49,344 nt of DNA from Bacteroidales bacterium UBA1180 (GTDB lineage: Bacteria; Bacteroidota; Bacteroidia; Bacteroidales; Paludibacteraceae): positions 1,401-50,744 of the forward strand of contig DBYS01000001.1 of NCBI GenBank assembly GCA_002310195.1, written 5' to 3'. The notes beneath the pieces are model-generated. The model ran no database searches. It saw only the letters and a program-made list of their open reading frames with translations, and was not told where the DNA came from. Both the position numbers and the translations under genes were made by a program. The number at the start of each line of letters is the position of its first letter. Position 1 is the stretch's first letter. Shown here piece after piece: positions 33,926 to 42,224 of this stretch.

Positions 33926-34927
33926 GTAGTGTCGCCAGCCGTGGGTGTCAGGAACACGGGCGTACTGGATGTCACGGATAGCTCTGTAGAGCCGTTCGCA
34001 AACCTTGCCGGCCTGTTCGCCGAACTCGTATGTGATACCGTTGTCGGGATCGATGATTCGCGAGATGGGCGAGATAGCTGCGCCCGTGCCGCACGACGCG
34101 GCTTCCTCGAATGTATCGAGTTCCGTTACGGGTATCTTGCGCTGCTCTACACGGATGCCGAGGTCGCGGCAGACAGTCATCAGGCTGTCGTTGATGATGC
34201 TCGGCAGGATAGATTGCGAGAGCGGTGTGACGTAGGTATTGTCCTTCACGAGGAAGATGTTAGCGCCGCCACATTCGTCGAGGTACTTATGCTCCTCACT
34301 ATCGAGGAACAGCACACCCATGCCCTGTTCGTGAGCAGGCTCGGTGGCGCGGAACGACGAAGCGTAGTTGCCGCCTACCTTCCATTGGCCTGTACCCAGC
34401 GGGGCAGCACGATCCACATGACGGTTGATGATGAACGGCGTAGTGCCGAAACCTGCGGGGAAATACGGTCCGATAGGAGTCACTACCACGCAGAACTCAA
34501 ACTCATGTGCCGGACTGACGCCCACCTTCGGCGTGGTGCCGAACAGGATCGGACGAATATAGAGCGTTGCGCCTGTCTCGTAGGGCGGCAGGTAGTCGAT
34601 GTTCTTGCGCACAGCCAGTTCGCATGCTTCAACGAACAGATCAGTCGGCACCGGTGCCATGTACATCGCTTCCGCCGACTGCTGCATACGACGCGCATTC
34701 ATCTCCGGACGGAAGATGCTAACCTTGCCGTCCACCGTACGATAGACCTTCAGTCCCTCGAATGCCTGCTGCGCGTACTGCAAGGCCGTAGCCGCAGCAT
34801 GAACCGGAATGATCGGGTCAGCCGTGGCGTAGGGTCGGCTCCACGCGCCATTGGCGTAGTGACTCCTGACGATATAATCCGTCGGAGTGTACGAGAAGGT
34901 CAGATGTGTCCAATCAATATCTTTCAT
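33914..34927 (-). CDS. ilvE: Branched-chain amino acid aminotransferase
   Basis: The product of 337 residues is a fold-type IV PLP enzyme that interconverts valine, leucine and isoleucine with their keto acids. The start is the ATG at 34927 (MKDIDWTHLTFSYTPTDY). The PLP lysine is in TGQWKVGGNYASS, and GGANIFLVKDN and the phosphate-binding ASCGTGAAISPI are conserved. It starts within the wbqC-like stop (ATGA overlap), and a 14-bp duplication surrounds its own stop codon. Confidence 0.92.
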   Translation of the reverse strand: MKDIDWTHLTFSYTPTDYIVRSHYANGAWSRPYATADPIIPVHAAATALQYAQQAFEGLKVYRTVDGKVSIFRPEMNARRMQQSAEAMYMAPVPTDLFVEACELAVRKNIDYLPPYETGATLYIRPILFGTTPKVGVSPAHEFEFCVVVTPIGPYFPAGFGTTPFIINRHVDRAAPLGTGQWKVGGNYASSFRATEPAHEQGMGVLFLDSEEHKYLDECGGANIFLVKDNTYVTPLSQSILPSIINDSLMTVCRDLGIRVEQRKIPVTELDTFEEAASCGTGAAISPISRIIDPDNGITYEFGEQAGKVCERLYRAIRDIQYARVPDTHGWRHYVEI

Positions 34928-35439
34928 TCTATTGGTCCGTTTTCCATGAGCGAGTCGAGGATGCTTGTGCCATTGCCCCAATACTGCTCCAAGTCTGCTT
35001 GCATATAGGTTGTTGTATGCGCCAAACGCGCAAGCTGTTCGTTAGGCTTATTATGTAACAAACGCACTATGACGTCATGCAATCCGTCGTTGAGATCGAG
35101 CAACCAACGTGTCTCCCTCTGATAGAACGGAGCGAAATAGTCCGCATAGTAGTCCCAGTACGGCGATTTGCCGTAAGCGCTGCGCAGTGCCATCCAATGC
35201 TGGTGTTGCCAGTGCTGCTGATAACTGATCTGCACATCGCGAGTCAGCTGTTTGTGTTCCACCTTGAGCACAGGCACCGTCAGACTGACCTCATGCCCCT
35301 GTGCATCGTGTATCAGGCAGCGGTTGCGAAAGGTCTGCTTGGCAAACGACTCCTGCGCCTCAATCATCACTTCGTCTGCCGCAACATAGGCTTCGTACCA
35401 CGCCTGCGGTGCCAGATATGCAGTGGGCAGTATGATCAT
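34924..35439 (-). CDS. WbqC family protein
   Basis: This protein of 171 residues begins MIILPTAYLAPQAWYEAYVA, which matches the WbqC-like pattern of Bacteroidales (PTxYLxPxxYY). EAQESFAKQTFRNRC and LTVPV follow, and YWDYYADYFAPFY is typical of the family. Some WbqC members act in polysaccharide or glycan synthesis; the reaction is not established. The start at 35439 gives an ATGA overlap with lepB; an upstream in-frame start would extend into lepB. It lies between lepB and ilvE with ATGA overlaps on both sides. Confidence 0.8.
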   Translation of the reverse strand: MIILPTAYLAPQAWYEAYVAADEVMIEAQESFAKQTFRNRCLIHDAQGHEVSLTVPVLKVEHKQLTRDVQISYQQHWQHQHWMALRSAYGKSPYWDYYADYFAPFYQRETRWLLDLNDGLHDVIVRLLHNKPNEQLARLAHTTTYMQADLEQYWGNGTSILDSLMENGPIE

Positions 35440-36803
35440 TCCGCTCGCAACCCCAATCTGTTCCACCGTATATGTCCCTTGCCCCACGGATGATCTTTCT
35501 CAATACTCAGCCATACGAAGATCGGCTGACCAACAATGTGGTCTTCGGGCACGAATCCCCAGTAACGGCTGTCGGCACTGTTGTGACGGTTATCGCCCAT
35601 CATCCAATAGTAATCCATATCGAAGATGTACTCCTCGCCGATACGGATAGGCTTGAACTCGTAGGCATCAGCTATGCGCTTGTATATCCAATAGTTCTGC
35701 TCGGTGATCATCAGCCGGTCGCCCTTGCGAGGGATATATATCGGTCCGTAGTTGTCGCGTGTCCAATCGTTATGTCCGAGCGGATAGACTGCTCCGCCAT
35801 ACTGCGCCGGCTCCACTTCGATGCCGATCACATGCGGGTTCTTCGCCAGTTGTTCTTTCATCTGCTTCGTGAGCGGGAAGTGATACAGGCCGGACTCAAC
35901 CAGCATGCGGTCGTCCTTGCTGATGCCTAACTTATCCAGGTAGCTCTTGGTAAACACATGCCCGTCAGTCCGAACGAAGTAGTTCAGTTGTGCATACTCG
36001 TGCGTGGGTTCCTGTTCGCCGTTGATGAATATCACATTATCGATGATCTGCAGGCTGTCACCCGGCGTGCCTACGCAACGCTTGACATAGTTCTCGCGGC
36101 GGTCAACAGGGCGAACGACTATATCGCCGAATATATCCTTGCGGTTGTTCACAACGCTCCGTCCCTGGTAGTAACAGAGGGTGTAGTAGTCAGGATTCTG
36201 GTACTTGGTACAGACAGTGTCGCCGGCCGGGAAGTTGAATACTACTATATCGCCTTTCTGCGGAGTCTTCCAACCTGCCAGACGCTTGTACTCCCATTGC
36301 GGATGATCGAAGTAACTCTTGCCGCCACCGAGCCATTCGGGGAAGGTGTGCTGCACGAGCGGCATAGAGAGCGGTGTCTGCGGCACACGTGCGCCGTAGC
36401 CCATCTTCGATACGTAGAGGAAGTCGCCCACACGCAAAGTCTTCTCCAGCGAGGACGAGGGGATCTGGTAGTTCTGGAAGATATAGATGTTGATGAAGTA
36501 CACCGCTACCAGCGCAAACACAATAGCATCGATCCATGAGCATATCGTGTACAACAGACTGTTCGCCTGCGGGTTCTCGGGTTCGCCTTTGTCGGCAGGT
36601 TTGTACTTGCGCCACCAGCTCCAGTTGATATACTTCGTAGTAAAAGCGTCAGCTATCAGAGGCAGGAGCAGCAGCCATAGCAGACTGAACCAATCGTTCC
36701 ATGCCACCCAGATGACGAAAGCGATGTACAGCGTGCACCATATACCTGCACGTGTCCACCCGCCGCGTGTGACCTCCTGTATTCGTTCGTTGAATGATTT
36801 CAT
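35436..36803 (-). CDS. lepB: Signal peptidase I (LepB), large Bacteroidales form
   Basis: This 455-residue membrane protease removes signal peptides. Membrane segments at about 20-53 and 90-110 precede the catalytic domain. The catalytic Ser118 is in IPSSSLEKTL and the general base Lys241 in RENYVKRCVGTPGD; MMGDNRHNSADSRYWG is the conserved C-terminal box. It is longer than E. coli LepB (324) because of extra N-terminal helices and insertions between Ser and Lys. It would process the T9SS cargo and lipoprotein-free exports encoded nearby. It overlaps the wbqC-like gene (ATGA) and follows dapB after 20 bp. Confidence 0.92.
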   Translation of the reverse strand: MKSFNERIQEVTRGGWTRAGIWCTLYIAFVIWVAWNDWFSLLWLLLLPLIADAFTTKYINWSWWRKYKPADKGEPENPQANSLLYTICSWIDAIVFALVAVYFINIYIFQNYQIPSSSLEKTLRVGDFLYVSKMGYGARVPQTPLSMPLVQHTFPEWLGGGKSYFDHPQWEYKRLAGWKTPQKGDIVVFNFPAGDTVCTKYQNPDYYTLCYYQGRSVVNNRKDIFGDIVVRPVDRRENYVKRCVGTPGDSLQIIDNVIFINGEQEPTHEYAQLNYFVRTDGHVFTKSYLDKLGISKDDRMLVESGLYHFPLTKQMKEQLAKNPHVIGIEVEPAQYGGAVYPLGHNDWTRDNYGPIYIPRKGDRLMITEQNYWIYKRIADAYEFKPIRIGEEYIFDMDYYWMMGDNRHNSADSRYWGFVPEDHIVGQPIFVWLSIEKDHPWGKGHIRWNRLGLRAE

Positions 36804-36823
36804 TTATACTATTTAAGTCCTTA

Positions 36824-37489
36824 TTATTCCATGACCTCAGTTATCGTGTGCCAGCCGCGTTTGCCGCAGAGCCATTCGGCAGCGAGCACTGCGCCGAGAG
36901 CAAATCCTTTCCGCGACTTGGCTTCGTGCCGCAGCGTGAGTATATCCGCCTCGCTATCCCACCGCACCTCATGTATGCCGGGCACCTCGCCTTCGCGGAT
37001 GCTCTCAATCGGGCAGTCGCCGGCGATATCCGAGCGGAGCGTGACGGCTGTGCCGGAGGGTGCATCGAGTTTGTGAATATGATGCACCTCGGTGATCGAC
37101 GGAGCGTACCCACCCGTTCGTTGCAATAACTGTGCCAGATACTTGTTCACGGCAAACAATATGTTCACCCCTACGCTGTAGTTACTGCTCCAGATCACTC
37201 CCGGGTGATCTGTGCCCTGCAGTTCGTTCTGCAGAGCAGCCACATCCCAGCCTGTTGTTCCGCTCACGACCGGCACGCCTTGCGCAATGGCAGCGCGCAC
37301 GTTCGCCCCGGAGGCATCCGGACGACTGAACTCAATCGCCACATCCGCGCTGCGGAACGCCTCGCTGTCAAAACATTGGCTGTCAGCCAACGTCGGATCG
37401 ATGACACAAACAACCTGATGTCCGCGCTCCTGCGCCACATCGCGTATCATCTGCCCCATCTTGCCATATCCTATCAGTGCAATCTTCAC
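36824..37489 (-). CDS. dapB: 4-hydroxy-tetrahydrodipicolinate reductase DapB
   Basis: The 221-residue enzyme reduces the dihydrodipicolinate intermediate in lysine/diaminopimelate synthesis. The nucleotide-binding motif GYGKMGQ is at residues 8-14, and the catalytic/substrate signature EVHHIHKLDAPSGTA is near residue 135. VVSGTTGW is also conserved. The start codon is GTG (37489-37487), 11 bp after the nitroreductase stop. It is 25-30 residues shorter than many homologues, without loss of a recognisable motif. lepB follows. Confidence 0.92.
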   Translation of the reverse strand: MKIALIGYGKMGQMIRDVAQERGHQVVCVIDPTLADSQCFDSEAFRSADVAIEFSRPDASGANVRAAIAQGVPVVSGTTGWDVAALQNELQGTDHPGVIWSSNYSVGVNILFAVNKYLAQLLQRTGGYAPSITEVHHIHKLDAPSGTAVTLRSDIAGDCPIESIREGEVPGIHEVRWDSEADILTLRHEAKSRKGFALGAVLAAEWLCGKRGWHTITEVME

Positions 37490-37500
37490 TCTGCGTCCTA

Positions 37501-38142
37501 TTACCAGCGGTCGTAGTGTATGTTCTCCGCCTTGTACTTGTCCTTCACTTCCGGTTGTTCAGCCGGCACGCCTACAGGTACAACGCACAGCGGAATGATA
37601 TGTTCGGGCAGCCCGAGCATCTGCTGTACCATAGCTGCGCGGTTCATGTCAGGGTGCAAGCCCGTCCATACAGCGCCAAGGCCCATCGCGTGTGCTGCCA
37701 GCAGGATGTTCTCCGTAGCGGCCGACACATCGTTGATCCAGAACGCAGCCATCTCACCTTCGATAGCCTTGCTCAGGTCACCGCAGGGGATGATCGCTAT
37801 GGCAGGTTTGTTGCTGCAACGCGAGTAAGGCAGTGCCTCGCCGAGTTGCTTGATGACCGCTTCGTCCTTCACGACGATGAACGCCCACGGCTGTTTGTTG
37901 ATAGCCGACGGTGCCGCCATCGCTGCGCGGAGCAGGATGTCAATCTGCTCGTCGGTAATCTTCTCACCTGTGAACTCACGCACCGACACGCGGGTCATGA
38001 TGTTCGTGATTGCTGCTTTTTCCATACACTCTTTTTTACATTCTTTTTTGCAATTGTCAGCACAATTGCCTGTGCATTGATTGGGTTTGTTGCATGCCAC
38101 CAGCGCCATCGCGCACAAGGTACAAAGGATGATTTTTTTCAT
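37501..38142 (-). CDS. Nitroreductase-family lipoprotein with a cysteine ladder
   Basis: The 213-residue protein starts at the ATG at 38142 with the lipoprotein signal MKKIILCTLCAMALVAC (lipid Cys17). Five further cysteines at 23, 27, 31, 35 and 39 are spaced exactly four apart (CxxxC repeated) before the nitroreductase domain begins. That domain has RVSVREFTGEKITDEQ, then RAAMAAPSAINKQPW and HAMGLGAVWTG, typical of FMN-dependent nitroreductases. An exported, membrane-anchored member with a Cys ladder is unusual; the ladder could bind metal or relay electrons. It is the first gene of the long minus-strand run and has a consensus promoter 30 bp upstream. Confidence 0.83.
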   Translation of the reverse strand: MKKIILCTLCAMALVACNKPNQCTGNCADNCKKECKKECMEKAAITNIMTRVSVREFTGEKITDEQIDILLRAAMAAPSAINKQPWAFIVVKDEAVIKQLGEALPYSRCSNKPAIAIIPCGDLSKAIEGEMAAFWINDVSAATENILLAAHAMGLGAVWTGLHPDMNRAAMVQQMLGLPEHIIPLCVVPVGVPAEQPEVKDKYKAENIHYDRW

Positions 38143-38171
38143 AGTCGTTGTACATTTATACAAAACGGCTA

Positions 38172-38203
38172 CAAAGGTACGAAAAAAAAATGACAATTGC
38201 AAA
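38172..38203 (-). promoter_or_regulatory. Promoter of the nitroreductase-dapB-lepB run
   Basis: On the minus strand TTTG (38203-38200), 20 bp, TACCTTTG (38179-38172). Consensus match, 29 bp before the ATG at 38142. No other consensus promoter is visible down to truA, so it may drive much of that run. Confidence 0.8.
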
Positions 38204-38248
38204 TTTATTTGCAAAAAAAAGCAGACGTGGCAATTGGAACTGCGCTTG

Positions 38249-38269
38249 ATTGCTGATTGCTGACTGCTG
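38249..38269. repeat. Heptamer tandem repeats upstream of the nitroreductase promoter
   Basis: Three consecutive units, ATTGCTG, ATTGCTG and ACTGCTG, lie 46 bp upstream of the -33 box. Identical in unit sequence to the array inside the flippase gene 11.5 kb away. Confidence 0.75.
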
Positions 38270-38308
38270 ACAGTCAATTATCGGCGGGTAATAGTTCGTC
38301 GTGGGTTT

Positions 38309-38363
38309 ATAGGGGTCTAACCGAAGGCGGACCGAAGTCTCATAGGAGTCTCATTAGGGTCCG
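38309..38363. repeat. Degenerate 11-bp repeat array (first intergenic block)
   Basis: Five 11-bp units, ATAGGGGTCTA, ACCGAAGGCGG, ACCGAAGTCTC, ATAGGAGTCTC and ATTAGGGTCCG. Neighbouring or alternate units match at 8-9 of 11 positions. The stretch 38143-38760 between the nitroreductase and the S8 protease contains this, two other repeat blocks, a promoter and a terminator, but no gene I can support. Confidence 0.55.
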
Positions 38364-38424
38364 GGAGGTCTCTATCGTGAGTGTATGTGGCGTTATTCCG
38401 AACAAATAAGTCTCGGGTTAGTCA

Positions 38425-38457
38425 GCACTCTCTCTGCACTCTCTCAGCACGTCTGTG
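38425..38457. repeat. 11-bp repeat array (second intergenic block)
   Basis: Three units in direct succession, GCACTCTCTCT, GCACTCTCTCA and GCACGTCTGTG. The two before it (AGTCTCGGGTT, AGTCAGCACTC at 38409-38430) share AGTC at the same 11-bp spacing. Confidence 0.65.
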
Positions 38458-38497
38458 CAATACGGTGTTTCGGAAGGTTTAATTGCGTGCCGGTCGT

Positions 38498-38573
38498 TTG
38501 TCACCCTACTGCGCGGTTGCTTGCAGGGAACCCGATTGTCACCCTACTGCGCGGTTGCTTGCAGGGAACCCGA
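38498..38573. repeat. Perfect 38-bp tandem duplication
   Basis: The 38 bp at 38498-38535 (starting TTGTCACCCTAC, ending GGGAACCCGA) are repeated without a single change at 38536-38573. Neither copy overlaps a gene. With only two copies it is not a CRISPR array. Confidence 0.9.
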
Positions 38574-38703
38574 TTCCCGAAAAACGATGCAAAGATACGA
38601 CAATCTTTCGGTATTTGCAAATTTCCTTCTTCGTGCACCGAATGACGATTCGTTTTTCGTCAAATCGTGCCCGGCGGCGGTCGCGATGTAGTGGCGGCAA
38701 GAA

Positions 38704-38734
38704 GAAATTCAGGCGCGGCAAGTTGCTGCGCCTG
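38704..38734 (-). terminator. Terminator of the accessory S8 protease operon
   Basis: CAGGCGCGGCAA and TTGCTGCGCCTG (38710-38734) form a 12-pair stem with one wobble around one base. On the minus strand a T-rich stretch (AATTTCTTC) follows. It lies 27 bp after the S8 stop at 38761. Confidence 0.7.
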
Positions 38735-38760
38735 ATTGGGTAGATGCTATAGCGTGATGG

Positions 38761-40932
38761 CTATTGCTTGATAAATTTCGCCTGCAAGGGTGCGCCAGAG
38801 GTCGTCTCTGTGCGGAGAATATACATACCTTGCGGCAACGCGGAGACATCAATATCCATTTGATTTGCGCGTAGCACACATTGGCCGTTGAGGTTGTAGA
38901 TTTTTACTTGCGACAGTTCTTCGCTAATATGAATATTCAAGATGTCCCTTACAGGATTGGGCGATATAGAGAAAGTGTTCTTTTGTGGTTGTTCTATAAC
39001 TGCATCGTCGTGATTATCTTCTTCATTATTTGCCGTGAATAACTCTTTTCTGCGCACATAAGACGGTGCAGAAGATTGTTGTGAAGGTGATTCGATGACA
39101 GCCCTGAATGTAGCACCTTGCTCTACACGAAAGCCCGGATGTAATTCTATTCTGTTCCTTGCCTTGAATGTAACATTACTTCCTACTTGCACGACAACAT
39201 TACCATAGGGCTTATTATTGGTCACTGCATATCCGGCATAAATATTGGGGTATATTTCTACAACATTTGATCCGTTTGAATAAGTCACGTTTTGTATGTA
39301 CTTGTTTCTTGCTGCCAAGACCGCAGTGTATGCATCTAATCTTCCGTATCCCATTTCATTACAACGTCCATTGGTATAAGTATAGCCACCTACTTTATCT
39401 GCAGTTTGGGTTAGTATCGTATATACCTCTTGGGGCGATAAATCAGGATTCACAGAAAGCATAAGAGCTGCAACTCCTGCAACAGTAGGGCAAGAATATG
39501 AGGTTCCTCCAAATCTTCCCGTATATGCTAGATAATTATTCCCAGAATCCGGCAATTTCTCATAAGTTGTTTTATCAGGATTATAACCATAAAAACCAGG
39601 GATATCAAGTGCCCATATCTCTAAGTTTTCTGTAGCAATTTGTGACGGATAAGCTCTATGTGATGGTGCAACGATGTCTATTTTAGAGTTTATCGGGCTA
39701 TAACATGCACGTTGATCATACCTATCAGAAGCACCAACAGTAATCTTGTAATTAACATTACAGTTGGCTGGAAATGCGACTTTATTATCACCACATTCAC
39801 TATTATTACCAGCCGCCAATATTACACAAATGCCCGCATCAATGGCCTCCTGTATTTTATTTACTATATCAGGAAAAGCATTAGGCTGATTGTATTTATT
39901 ATCGAAGCCAAGGCTGCAAGAAATAATATTTGCCCCATTATTAATGGCAAATGCAAAAGCGTTTGCTATTTGATTTTCCGAAGGTACGGAAGTCCCATTT
40001 TCTACGCGGATGGGCATGATTTTACAATTGGGAGCTATTCCCGCAATGCCTTCATTGTTATTTGTTGTTGCAGCAATTGCTCCTGCACAACATGTTCCAT
40101 GAGCATCGTTCCACGTCGGAGAAGGATCGTCAGGGTCTCCACTCCCGAAGTTGCTTCCAGCAAGCCTTATTTGGCGCGAGTTTGGCAGATCAGGATGATT
40201 TGATGTTACCCCTTCATCAATAACAGCAATCACAATACAGGAATCTCCCATCGTTATTTCCCACGCCTCAGGTGCGTTGATGTCTGCATCTATCGTTCCT
40301 GTGTGGTTGTCTGTGAATGTTTGCCCTATATTATGCAAGGCATATTGCATGGGGAAAAATGGGTCATTGGGGTAAACAGCAAATAGAGTATAATCGCAAA
40401 AAAATCTAGGATAAACATATATAAACGCTCCTGTTTCGTATAAAATGTTTGCATAGGCTATCGGGGTAACATCTTGAGGTATTTTTATGATGTAGTCGCC
40501 AGAATATGTTTTGTTGTATGAAATTATTCCGTATTTTCTTGAATATTTTGATATTAATGTTTCGTCTTTTAATTTTGCAATGAGTTCATTATTAACTCCG
40601 ACTTCCATGTCTCCTATTTTGTATTTGTAAAAACAGCATTCAAATAAATTTTCATATAATTTTAAATCTGACAAATTAATGTCCTTTGCAAACGTAATGG
40701 CCATATATGTGCTATCTTTGTTCCATTCTGTAGTTGTTATCGATGAATGGCTTTTTTTGCACATAGTTTCAAAATCCCGGATTGATGCAGTAGCATTTTT
40801 CCGAATAAGAACTTTGTTATTAATGGGAGATAGAGGGATTGTTTTGTGGTCAATGCTATAGTAATAGCTATGCTCGCAATGAGCATAAAAGAAAAACATC
40901 AACAATATCTCACAGGTAAGAATGCGTTTCAT
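38761..40932 (-). CDS. Secreted subtilisin-family (S8) protease with T9SS sorting domain, copy 1
   Basis: This 723-residue protein has an N-terminal signal peptide, a prodomain to about residue 185, and an S8 domain with Asp239 (VIDEGV), His278 (AHGTCCAG), oxyanion Asn376 (AAGNNS) and Ser478 (GGTSYSCP). Then follows a 3-coathanger-stack-like segment (GFRVEQGATFRAVI), a linker, and a type A T9SS sorting domain (SPNPVRDILNIH to LQAKFIKQ). It is predicted to be exported by the T9SS and attached or released at the surface. It starts 2 bp after a small lipoprotein gene and 402 bp downstream of a fibre-like gene. The last 140 residues are almost the same as in the second copy at 44388. Base composition is AT-rich. 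Confidence 0.92.
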   Translation of the reverse strand: MKRILTCEILLMFFFYAHCEHSYYYSIDHKTIPLSPINNKVLIRKNATASIRDFETMCKKSHSSITTTEWNKDSTYMAITFAKDINLSDLKLYENLFECCFYKYKIGDMEVGVNNELIAKLKDETLISKYSRKYGIISYNKTYSGDYIIKIPQDVTPIAYANILYETGAFIYVYPRFFCDYTLFAVYPNDPFFPMQYALHNIGQTFTDNHTGTIDADINAPEAWEITMGDSCIVIAVIDEGVTSNHPDLPNSRQIRLAGSNFGSGDPDDPSPTWNDAHGTCCAGAIAATTNNNEGIAGIAPNCKIMPIRVENGTSVPSENQIANAFAFAINNGANIISCSLGFDNKYNQPNAFPDIVNKIQEAIDAGICVILAAGNNSECGDNKVAFPANCNVNYKITVGASDRYDQRACYSPINSKIDIVAPSHRAYPSQIATENLEIWALDIPGFYGYNPDKTTYEKLPDSGNNYLAYTGRFGGTSYSCPTVAGVAALMLSVNPDLSPQEVYTILTQTADKVGGYTYTNGRCNEMGYGRLDAYTAVLAARNKYIQNVTYSNGSNVVEIYPNIYAGYAVTNNKPYGNVVVQVGSNVTFKARNRIELHPGFRVEQGATFRAVIESPSQQSSAPSYVRRKELFTANNEEDNHDDAVIEQPQKNTFSISPNPVRDILNIHISEELSQVKIYNLNGQCVLRANQMDIDVSALPQGMYILRTETTSGAPLQAKFIKQ

Positions 40933-40934
40933 AA

Positions 40935-41327
40935 TTATTCCAGTATATGAGTTATTTTAATCTGTCTGTAGCGATACGCGTTATTTAATGGTAATTCCCT
41001 CATATCGCATAAAGGAGGAATCCACGAAATGGTATCCTTGCCTTCAAGGTATGAATATTGAAAAATTCGTTCAACTGTAGAAATGTACACATAGGGACCT
41101 CCATGCATGTGAGGGTCGATATAGGTGTAAAAAGAGTCAGCTTTATTAAATGACAAAAGAGAATCGCCATTGTCAGTCACGATAAACACGCCTAATTGGT
41201 ATTGATTATCACAATCGTAGCATCCCACAAGACCTTCAGCATGACCAGTGCAACATAAATCTGTGGTATTCGTGCTGCATGACAAACACATAAACATTAA
41301 TAATGGTGTAATTTTTAATGATTTCAT
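40935..41327 (-). CDS. Small lipoprotein upstream of S8 protease copy 1
   Basis: The 130-residue product has a lipoprotein signal (MKSLKITPLLMFMCLSC, lipid Cys17) and a body with four further cysteines (LCCTGHAEGLVGCYDCDN) and FNKADSFYTYIDPHMHGG. I do not recognise the family. It starts 7 bp after the fibre-like gene and ends 2 bp before the protease gene, so the three are almost certainly translated together. By position it resembles protease-linked inhibitors of other Bacteroidales protease operons, which is inference. The equivalent gene of the second module (46274) shows no clear sequence similarity. Confidence 0.7.
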   Translation of the reverse strand: MKSLKITPLLMFMCLSCSTNTTDLCCTGHAEGLVGCYDCDNQYQLGVFIVTDNGDSLLSFNKADSFYTYIDPHMHGGPYVYISTVERIFQYSYLEGKDTISWIPPLCDMRELPLNNAYRYRQIKITHILE

Positions 41328-41334
41328 AATGCTG

Positions 41335-42150
41335 CTATTTTAGAGTTTCTAATTCAGTGCGCAGTTCTTGTATTTTCTGCTCCTGTCTGATTACATACAA
41401 TGTCAGTTCCTCAATCTTTTGCAGAAGTTGGATCTGGAACTCGGACATATTTACTCCATTTTGCTGCATGTCTGTAGCGGATTGGATTTCCGGCAAATGC
41501 CCATGCTCTTGAATGTATGAATATACATCCTGCAGCGAGCGCAACTGGTAATTGTTGTCAAACACAAAGTCTGCCCCATAAGCAGAGTCCACAAAAATTG
41601 CGCCGGTCTTGATTACGCCGGTGCGTAAACTGTCTGAAAGCAACTCATTTGCTGTGAAAGTAGCAGTTGATAATTTATTTGTGAGAATACTATCCGCATG
41701 AATGCCTCCTGCGACATCCAATTTATATTGCGGGGCTGACTTGCCGATGCCGATGTTTCCTGACTGCTTGATAATCATGTTTACATTTTCTCCTGTCATC
41801 AGTTTTAGGTCAGAGTCGTGTGCGGCAAATCGGCCACCATGTACCATAATCTCTTTGTTGAACCAAAATTTACTTCTATCCGTGTAGAAATGAGAATATA
41901 CCCAGTTGATAGCACCAATTTGTGTTGTTCCATAGTCAGTTTTGATTGTTACTGCACCTCCGATATAGTTCCCTCGGATATTGCCTCTTACATCCAATGC
42001 TTCCAAAGGATTAGTTGTTCCTATTCCGACCTTTGCATTCGATGGTGCAATATATTCAATACTGTCACCGACTGATTGCCAGTTGGTGCTTTGTGCCATG
42101 CAGAACGAGATGCTCATAAGCATGGCGAATGATAAAAATAGTTTTTTCAT
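41335..42150 (-). CDS. Secreted fibre-like protein with tail-fibre-type C-terminus
   Basis: This 271-residue protein has a signal peptide (MKKLFLSFAMLMSISFCMAQ), two repeats of the KVGIGTTNPLEALDVRG type (residues 40-55; NIGIGKSAPQYKLDVAG near 132-147), and a C-terminus with SLQDVYSYIQEHGHLPEIQS followed by a coiled coil (LLQKIEELTLYVIRQEQKIQEL). This combination is common in Bacteroidetes cell-surface fibre-like proteins; the coiled coil suggests trimers. No S74 autocleavage motif is present. It is first in the fibre-lipoprotein-protease order of module 1, 74 bp after the PIN-domain gene. Confidence 0.75.
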   Translation of the reverse strand: MKKLFLSFAMLMSISFCMAQSTNWQSVGDSIEYIAPSNAKVGIGTTNPLEALDVRGNIRGNYIGGAVTIKTDYGTTQIGAINWVYSHFYTDRSKFWFNKEIMVHGGRFAAHDSDLKLMTGENVNMIIKQSGNIGIGKSAPQYKLDVAGGIHADSILTNKLSTATFTANELLSDSLRTGVIKTGAIFVDSAYGADFVFDNNYQLRSLQDVYSYIQEHGHLPEIQSATDMQQNGVNMSEFQIQLLQKIEELTLYVIRQEQKIQELRTELETLK

Positions 42151-42224
42151 ATTGCTTTTTATCTAATGTTTTGTTTTATATAATTATGTTCCATTGGAAT
42201 AATTTGAGTTGATGTGGGCAGCTA

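Noticed and set aside
38281..38580. Possible CRISPR array, from repeated blocks in the gap
   Set aside because: The 38-bp unit occurs twice with no spacer between copies, and the 11-bp units have no spacers either. No cas genes are nearby.
38509..38721. Small open frames in the repeat-filled gap (60-86 codons)
   Set aside because: They run through the tandem repeats in several frames without conserved features or a supported start.
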